This document shows positions 57,873 through 64,000 of a stretch of DNA of 64,000 bases, piece after piece; positions within the stretch are counted from its first letter, which is position 1, and every line of letters starts with the position of its first letter. The position numbers were made by a program, and so were the translations under genes. Below the pieces are notes generated by a model, which saw nothing but the letters and a program-made list of their open reading frames with translations, was not told where the DNA came from and searched no databases. Source of the DNA: Laccaria trichodermophora (taxonomy: Eukaryota; Basidiomycota; Agaricomycetes; Agaricales; Hydnangiaceae); the NCBI GenBank assembly GCA_018417955.1, contig JACTVC010000001.1, forward strand, positions 1,364,001 to 1,428,000, read 5' to 3'.

Positions 57873-59996
57873 ATGCCAGCGCTCACCGTCCCCAAGCCTG
57901 CTGCCCCTTCCCTTGGCCTCGGCAGTCGACGGCGTTCCTGGGCGTCTCTTTCTTCCAACCCCCCTGAAAACGCCGCTCAAAATGTGAACAAAGCAATTGA
58001 CGTTGAGCTGAAGGTCGGTTGCCTTTTCCCCATCAAGATCTGAATGCGTTTATTCAAGGGCTCGCAGAGGGACGCAGTGATACGGAAGGAAAGAAATGTC
58101 CGAGAAGTAAAAGGTTCGCTTCTTCGCTCACTTACTCGCTGTGGATATTCACGTCGTCGGGCCTCTTTCCAGTCATCTTGTTTGGCCAACCTGACTCCGG
58201 TAAACCCTTCCCTTCTCAAGTGCCCGCGTAATCTCATTTGTCGGCGGCTGCTTCAGGCAAATCAACGCTGATAAAGCAGCTACAATTGCTTTACGCCTTA
58301 GACGCTCTAGATAATACACGCACTTTATGGCGGGCGGCGGTATTCCTGAACATCTTGAGGGCGGTTCGCATGATCCTAATGGATCTTGACTGGGAATTCT
58401 CCTATGAAGATCATGAGGACGAGTTTAATTCTCGTCAGATAAGACAGGAGATTGCCGCTATCAGAGGAAAGCTACTTCCGCTCCTAGCTACCGAAGAGTC
58501 TCTTGCTATGGAACTCAGCGGTGGCGTTTCCTTCTCAAGACCTTCAGGGGCTCGCGTTCGGCCTGGCTGGCAGCAGTCTGTAATTCCCAACGAAGGATCT
58601 CCTGCAGAAAAGGAAAAGCCCTCGAGGCTTTTACAAGCGACCAACCTCACCGTAAAATATCTGAGCACCTCGGCGTCTCTAATTGGAATATTATGGGATC
58701 ATCCCACCGTTAATCATTATATTCCGCTTCGGAAATTTCAGCTCGATGATTCGGCGTCATAGTGAGTCCGTTATTCTTTTTCTGGATGGTACGGGCTTAC
58801 GCCTTTCGGCGCTTTAGCTTCCTGGGACAGATAGATCGAATAGCTCAAGTGGATTATATTCCTACGAACAGTATAGTTATTTAGCGATTTTTTATTGCGA
58901 GAATAGCTCACACCGAATTTACAGACGATATTTTACGCGTACGATTAACGACTCTAGGGGTTGGGGAACACACATTCGCCGTCAAGTTTGCTGGTAAAAT
59001 AAATACCGTCACGTATTTTGACGTCAGCGGGGCTGTGAGATGAATCATTAATCTTAAAGTATGCATTCTCCATAACTAACCCCTTTTCTGATTCTTCTAG
59101 TGTGGTCGGGTAAGCGTGCTTGCTATCTTGTGGACAAGGAATTTGATGCTAAGTATGTCGATGGTTAGCGGCTGTCCTGGATTCCTTACTTTGAAGCTGG
59201 TGGGTCCAGATCTCATGGTATATATCCTTCGCTTGACACTACTGATGGTACTATGCACAGCTACCTCATTAATTTTCTTTGGTATTCTTGATTTCCTTCC
59301 TTTCGTCGTAAATTGACTGACATTGCCAACCAACCCGTAGCTCCGATTAGTGCATTCGACGAGGTAAAACAACCCCTACTACCGCCACCCCATAATTGTT
59401 TTATCATTATCACCAGTACCTCGAAGACGACCCCGCAACCAATCGGCTCCACCATTCTCTCCAACTTCTCTCCGCCATATGTGCTAACAGAATCCTCAGT
59501 CATGCACACCTCGTTCTCTTCATGAATAAGGTGCGCTTACTGTTGGAAACCCCAGGGAGCTCATTTTGTGAACTTCTTCCACCTAGATCGACATTCTAAA
59601 GCAGAAGCTCGAGGCTGGTATAGAGGTCCAAAAATAGTGCGTCTTCTTTTTTTGCCGACTTCGCATTGCCGCCGCTCACTATTATATTTAGTATCACCAG
59701 CTATGGAGACAGACCAAACACCTACGAAAGCGTCTCGGATTATTTTCGAAATCACTTCCTTCAAGCTCATCGTAGACACGACGTTTCGCGGAGGGAACTC
59801 CATATTGTGAGTATGTTTAAAAAGCCGTCTGTACTGGGACGCTCACGACTTGTGTATCGATTCCCTAGCATTTTAGTTGCATGATTGTAAGGCTATAGCT
59901 ATTCTCGCTGACATACATCCTTACTTTCTCCTGGAGGACATTTCGGCATCGCATGTTCTCATCACAAATGGTGCGTCAATCAAGCTACCATGTTAA
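57873..59996 (+). CDS. Divergent heterotrimeric G-protein alpha subunit, 454 residues
   Basis: Fourteen exons: 57873-58013, 58068-58113, 58173-58199, 58257-58761, 58818-58870, 58925-59034, 59101-59109, 59169-59199, 59261-59281, 59341-59363, 59417-59530, 59587-59636, 59692-59806, 59877-59996. The frame is continuous. Features: AVIRKERNVREVKVILFGQ; P-loop GQPDSGKST (usual GAGESGKST); a long helical-domain insert; TNNDILRVRLTTLG (switch I Arg); YFDVSGACGRR (usual DVGGQR); FFAPISAFDEYLEDD; LVLFMNKIDIL (NKxD intact); SYGDRPNTYESVSDYF; and an altered G5 region (LHDCKAIAILAD). The N-terminus MPALTVPKP lacks the MGxxxS myristoylation signal. It belongs to the fast-evolving extra G-alpha proteins of mushrooms; GTP hydrolysis and receptor coupling are uncertain given the changed P-loop and switch II. 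Confidence 0.8.
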
Positions 59997-60146
59997 AAAA
60001 GGAGGATAATAACCATGCTACACAGTGGGAGCAGAAATCATACGAAAGCATATCTGCGGACTTAACCTTGTCTGAGCCATGCCATATAGCTATATATACC
60101 CCGTGTACCATCCATACATAATCAGCTAGAGAAAATCTAATACCCT

Positions 60147-61450
60147 TCACGCCTCATAACGACTTATCCTCGGCGTCAGCTGGCGGTTTGATCGCTGACT
60201 CTTGAGACCCAGCTGATACAAACGTACCACGCACCTATCTTCCACACCGCTCAACTCCTCCTTCACCTTGACAAATTCCGCGTGGGTAGGGGACGCAAAG
60301 AGTCCGATCTCGACTTGCTGTAGAGACGCAAGCTCTACAAGAAGTGCGCTAAGGCTGCTCCACCCTTCGAGCCTTTTCAGATCAACGTAAAACTCTAGAC
60401 CGATGCTTTCAAGCGCGTTGCGAGATGTAACACTTGATAGCAGGGTGGTTGCCCAGTCTATCGCGGTATCAACGACGTCAAGCGTTAGACGTATGGAACG
60501 CAGCCCACAGTTGTGACCCAGGTCAAAGGATTGAACTGATCAAATAACCGGGAGAGCATACGTGAGTGACAGGCAACCCGGTCAGTAGTAAAGTGTAATT
60601 TACCAGGCCAAGTCCCCGGCTTGAGATGGAAATGTTCCAGCGCCCCTCCCACCGCCAACAAGAGCTTCTTAATAACCGAGGCGTCTGGGAAATGCGAGAC
60701 GCGTAGCTCCCGCAGAGATGACAGGTCCATGGGCGAACTCTGTCCTAAAAGCCAGTGCCCCAAGTATCCCATCGACACATAGTCGAGAGTCAAGACTTCC
60801 AGGCGAGGGGTTTGCGACTCGGCGCTCTCGTCCTCTTCAATCAAACGATCCTCCTGATCAACTGTTGCATCATCGCTAACGGTGGTGGATGAAAGCGCAA
60901 GGCCTTTAAGTGTATGACAATGTGATAGGAGGGATGCGAGGGATGCGAAATTTGAGAATGACCATGAGTGAAATCGAACATAGGTGAGTGAAGGTAATGA
61001 TAGGACGGCGTGTATGGCGTGCTGGAAAGTGGGGGGTAACGTCTTCCAATAAAACGTCATCGTTGCGGAAAAATCCAATCGCTTCAAATGCGTGAGGAGT
61101 TTGAGCAGCGGAGGCAGCGTGCGTTCCGTTGTGACCCATGTAGTTGAGCGGCTGTCAGGGTGGGGGCCATGATAAGGTGATCCTTCGCAGACTTCTAGCT
61201 CGCGCACGTTGGGAATGATTTTCGGAGAGCGAATCAAAAGCCAATATAGGCGTTTGCAGAGCTCCTGGGGACACGACGTTGGACCGTTCGGAGCCATAGC
61301 TTTGAGAGTTATCTTGGCGAAGAAATGGTGGCGACTCGGAGGAAGCCAGGCGTTGCAAACAAGTGCGCAACTGCTCAACGCCGGTGGGTCATCGTGTAAA
61401 TGGTCAATGATTTGGTCGATGAGTTCCTGAGGTAGCGGTGTAGGCGACAT
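60147..61450 (-). CDS. F-box protein, 411 residues
   Basis: CDS = 61450-60604 and 60535-60147 (68-bp intron). It starts with the F-box itself: PTPLPQELIDQIIDHLHDD, then ALSSCALVCNAWLPPSRHHFF, a common mushroom F-box signature. Leucine-rich segments follow (LLTHLKRLDFSATMTF, CHTLKGLALSSTTV, LEVLTLDYVSMGYLGHWLL, LRELRVSHFPD), and the spliced second exon adds GLRSIRLTLDVVDTAIDW to a C-terminal ISRYEA. No lesion was seen. Likely an SCF adaptor of unknown target. Confidence 0.78.
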
Positions 61451-61902
61451 AGTCCGTGTAGCCTCTGGAATTAAAGTGTTAATGTCGGGAATCAGGGATG
61501 ACCGAATCTGCGCCGGTAATGGTTGCTTTAATCACAGTCAAGCTGGGGCTCGCAATGAACCACAGAGTGCGGGGAAGGAGCTTTTAGAGCCGAGAGGGCA
61601 GGTATATCGATGTATGTATGTATGATGCGGCGTGAAGCCTGCAGGCGTGATTGATCGATATGATCGATCAGTCTGAAGAGGAGCATGAGGCACGTTATAT
61701 GTGCGATTGTGAACCTCAATTTCCTCCGAATCTACAAGTTCTTGTTCCTGTTCAGCGCGGCCTGGATCATGTAGATAACAGTGGAATAGCCACCCCCAGT
61801 TATCGGTTCTCAAAGAACCGCTAACTTTGTTCCGACCCCACGTAAAATGTGGAGATCATTATTGCGGGAAGTCATGCGCCTGTTGCTTATCCCCTCATGT
61901 TC
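61451..61902. other. No gene recognised
   Basis: About 450 bp upstream of the F-box gene. The antisense frames within it do not resemble proteins. It presumably includes the F-box promoter. Confidence 0.4.
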
Positions 61903-61912
61903 TAGCACGTCA

Positions 61913-62586
61913 GGCCCGGGGAAGCTCTCACCTATGTCTGTGCGAAAATAGCATATTTCAGGGGCCAAAAATCGCAATATTCCTCTACGTTTATAGCATA
62001 TTTGAGACAATTTTTGGAGATTTTCACAATATTCCTATCTACTTATAGCATATTTCAGGCCCACTTCTGGTTAAAAAAAAAAATCAATGCAAGGAACCTT
62101 GGCAACGGCGGCACAATATGGTGGCGCAACATGGCTAATTCCAATTTGAATTAGTTCCAATCAAAGTCCAATATGCATCATGACGAATGAATATTTCCTG
62201 AGATTTCCTGTTGCAAGTTGACGATGGACGACACCAGCACTCAAGCAGCTTCACTTCAGAAAGGAATACGAAAGATCCGCAACATTCAGTTCAACTATGA
62301 TGATTGTGCTGCCCTCTTTCAGCGTGGACTGAAGATACAGGGGCCTGTGATAAATACCCTTGGCGCACTTTGGCAACAAACTGCTGAGGAAAGCTCTGTG
62401 CGGCGAAATAATCATTTATGAGATCTAATTAGATTGTCACATTTTGGCAGAGTCACATCTAGTCACGTTCGTGGGAATGTGACATCCTTATACACAATAG
62501 CATATTTTGCACGCGAAAAATAGCATATTTGAGGCCGTTTTTTGACCATTTTGACGTACAGACATGGGTGAGAGCTTCCCCGGGCC
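61913..62586. mobile_element. Non-autonomous MULE-like transposon
   Basis: A 674 bp element with inverted ends. The left end reads GGCCCGGGGAAGCTCTCACC and continues TATGTCTGT; the right end is the same inverted, with one difference in about 29 bp. It is flanked by a perfect 10-bp duplication TAGCACGTCA (61903-61912 and 62587-62596). A 9-11 bp duplication fits Mutator-like elements. Five copies of ATAGCATATTT(c/g)A cluster just inside the two ends (three left, two right), as transposase-binding sites would. No transposase is encoded. Confidence 0.8.
62224..62421 (+). CDS. Short open frame inside the MULE-like element
   Basis: ATG at 62224 opens 65 codons (MDDTSTQAASLQKGIRKIRN onward, ending RRNNHL). 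The composition is protein-like and differs from the AT-rich ends of the element. It could be a captured host fragment or chance. No family recognised. Confidence 0.25.
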   Translation: MDDTSTQAASLQKGIRKIRNIQFNYDDCAALFQRGLKIQGPVINTLGALWQQTAEESSVRRNNHL

Positions 62587-62596
62587 TAGCACGTCA

Positions 62597-63512
62597 CCCT
62601 TGCGTGTTACCATAACGTTCAAAATTGGTGTTGAGCTGGCTAGCAGCACTTGCAGTCAGGCTATCAGCTGGATTATAGGATTGATCACGAAGGAACCCTG
62701 TGAAGATATCGTTCCGGGTGATATAATCAGACACACATATAACACTTATTAACAGATACTATGATTCCTCAAGCTAACGTGATTTTTCGGTGAACCCCAG
62801 TGAAGAGTTACATAGCGATATTGCCAGAAAAGTCCAGCGTTAGAGGTCCGAGTCGTTCCGCAGAGGAAAGTCTGCGGATGACAGTCGGCCGTTGGTCGGC
62901 CGAACACGGCGGAAATCAGTCCCACCATTTCAAAGTCGCGAAAATGGACCTCAAATCCGCATTTTGGACACGTTTAGAAATGTCAATGTTCAGATAGGTT
63001 TAGGTATCTTCTAAAGGTTCAAATTTTCTGACTGGCCTTGCATATATATACAGTTATCAAACAGTCATGCACCAGCGATTTTTTGAATTAAAATCCATAC
63101 ATCAGTCCTGGTGTCTGTCCAATGTCTGTCACTGAAAAATGCTTGATAAGTCCTCATAATTAAATGCCTTGTTTCGCTCAGTATTTCAGATGATTTCAAT
63201 AACTTCTTGCTGGGAAACTTTCTGGAAGCTGCTTGGAGTCGAAAGAGAGCCACCTTCTGTGGCCCCACCTCATCACGAAGGCTTAACAACTAGTCAAGCG
63301 GTGTCTAGACTATACAAGGCGTATCACGGGAGACTCCGAGGATGTGGTGTGTCTAAAGTAGCAAGCCTAACGCTCGAAGACGCCAGGACTCAGGAGCATC
63401 CGGCCCAACCAATGCCCGGGAACGCAAGCTGGCGTTGAGAAGCACACAAACAGGGGGTAATGATGCCGCCTATGATGCTTTAGAATCAAGTCAATTTGTG
63501 GGATGAGATAGC
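62597..63512. other. No gene recognised
   Basis: About 900 bp between the MULE-like element and the peptide gene. The frame 63169-63438 shows no family features. The last 200 bp presumably hold the promoter of the peptide gene. Confidence 0.4.
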
Positions 63513-63519
63513 TATAAAA
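63513..63519 (+). promoter_or_regulatory. TATA box of the secreted peptide gene
   Basis: TATAAAA 51 bp upstream of the ATG at 63564, a strong core-promoter match suggesting regulated, high-level expression. Confidence 0.5.
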
Positions 63520-63563
63520 CTGGACGCAGGAATGGTCAAGGAAGTCGTTTGCGATCTCTCACC

Positions 63564-64000
63564 ATGAAGACCTTCGCCAGCATCATCTCTGTTCTTTTAT
63601 TCGCCAGCGCCGTTGTTGCTGCACCCACTGGGCCAACCACGGTACGTGCCAGTTCCAATCCTTGACCAGTCTAGCAGCGCTGAGGTTTTTCGCAGGCCGA
63701 TCAGGTCGAGCCTCCCAATGAATGGGCCGAATTCGGAAAGCGCGACGTCGCCACTGTAGGATTCTAATGGAACTACATCACTTGAAGAGTTTATGTTGAT
63801 GCGCTTTGTAGAGCGACGTCGTTTCGGCACCCCAAAGCTGGGGAGGGTTGGAGCAAAAGCGTGAAGAGGCGTTGAAGGTAAAAAAAATCGCTACATCGCA
63901 TAAATTGTGCTGACGTGCACCGTGACTCCGTAGGGCGATAAACTTTGGGCCCCCCACAACTGGGGAGGATTTGAGCAGAAGCGTGAAGAGTCCGGCACCG
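63564..64000 (+). CDS. Secreted precursor with exon-encoded Kex2-type repeats, 3' end cut off
   Basis: CDS begins 63564-63641, 63696-63755, 63812-63877, 63934-64000 and continues beyond the window; all introns are phase 0 and 54-56 bp. Exon 1 encodes a signal peptide (MKTFASIISVLLFASAVVAA, then PTGPTT). Each following exon encodes one short unit ending in a dibasic site: ...EPPNEWAEFGKRDVAT; SAPQSWGGLEQKREEALK; then WAPHNWGGFEQKREESG. The shared core is (A/P)P-x-x-W-(G/A)-(G/E)-(F/L)-x-(Q)-KR-(E/D). Kex2 in the Golgi would cut after KR and release several similar W-containing peptides. The layout resembles Kex2-processed repeat proteins, some of which are dikaritin-type RiPP precursors, or pheromone-like peptides. 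I do not recognise the peptide itself. No tailoring enzyme such as a DUF3328 protein is seen in the window, but the right flank is missing. Confidence 0.75.

Noticed and set aside
59592..59900. Frameshift near the end of the G-alpha gene
   Set aside because: Using the acceptor TTTTAG at 59876 gives LHDCKAIAILAD in frame, so the gene can be intact.

Overview
The window reads as a stretch of an Agaricomycete (mushroom-forming basidiomycete) nuclear genome. The evidence is the many 48-80 bp GT-AG introns with CTAAC-like branch sites, and families I recognise as typical of this class: a Plavaka-type transposase, a DUF6535 membrane protein, an NB-TPR STAND receptor, many fast-evolving F-box proteins, an expanded-type G-alpha subunit and an SSU1/TDT sulfite pump. 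All calls come from reading the sequence; no database search was run. Many multi-exon models were joined by hand and checked only for frame continuity.

Positions 1-21.5 kb are accessory and mobile-element rich. A Plavaka (CMC) transposase (643-4328, minus) lies beside a second large transposon-derived MULE-like gene (4729-9576, minus) that carries an in-frame stop. Two related F-box pseudogenes (about 10.2-10.9 and 19.9-21.0 kb) flank an NB-TPR NLR-like receptor (11185-14656, plus) with about 12 clean 42-residue TPR units. The AT-rich stretch behind it contains two structurally complete non-autonomous transposons: a 476 bp TRIM with identical 132 bp LTRs (17198-17673) and a 584 bp hAT-type MITE (18379-18962).

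Positions 21.5-41.5 kb hold an F-box gene, an intron-containing tRNA-Glu, a 797-residue multipass membrane protein, a decayed WW-like gene, a LINE RNase H relic, an SSU1-like sulfite efflux pump, a bZIP factor resembling HAC1/XBP1 whose C-terminus depends on splicing of one intron with a hairpin, a second F-box gene, an aminoglycoside-phosphotransferase-like (APH) gene and a small conserved gene.

Positions 41.5-54 kb are more housekeeping: a CLF1/Crooked-neck splicing factor that is visibly broken, an HMT1/PRMT1 arginine methyltransferase, a BRI3-like small protein, a gamma-tubulin complex component with a 7-nt microexon, and a DUF6535 protein. Positions 54-64 kb hold a basic low-complexity protein, a small tail-anchored protein, a divergent 14-exon G-alpha gene, an F-box gene, a third non-autonomous transposon with MULE-like 10-bp target duplications (61913-62586) and, cut by the window end, a secreted precursor built of exon-encoded W/KR repeats (63564-64000). 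That last gene is the best candidate for an undescribed system: a Kex2-processed peptide or RiPP precursor.

The genes do not form one pathway. The shared theme is housekeeping genes interleaved with rapidly evolving recognition families (NLR, F-box, G-alpha, DUF6535) and transposon debris.
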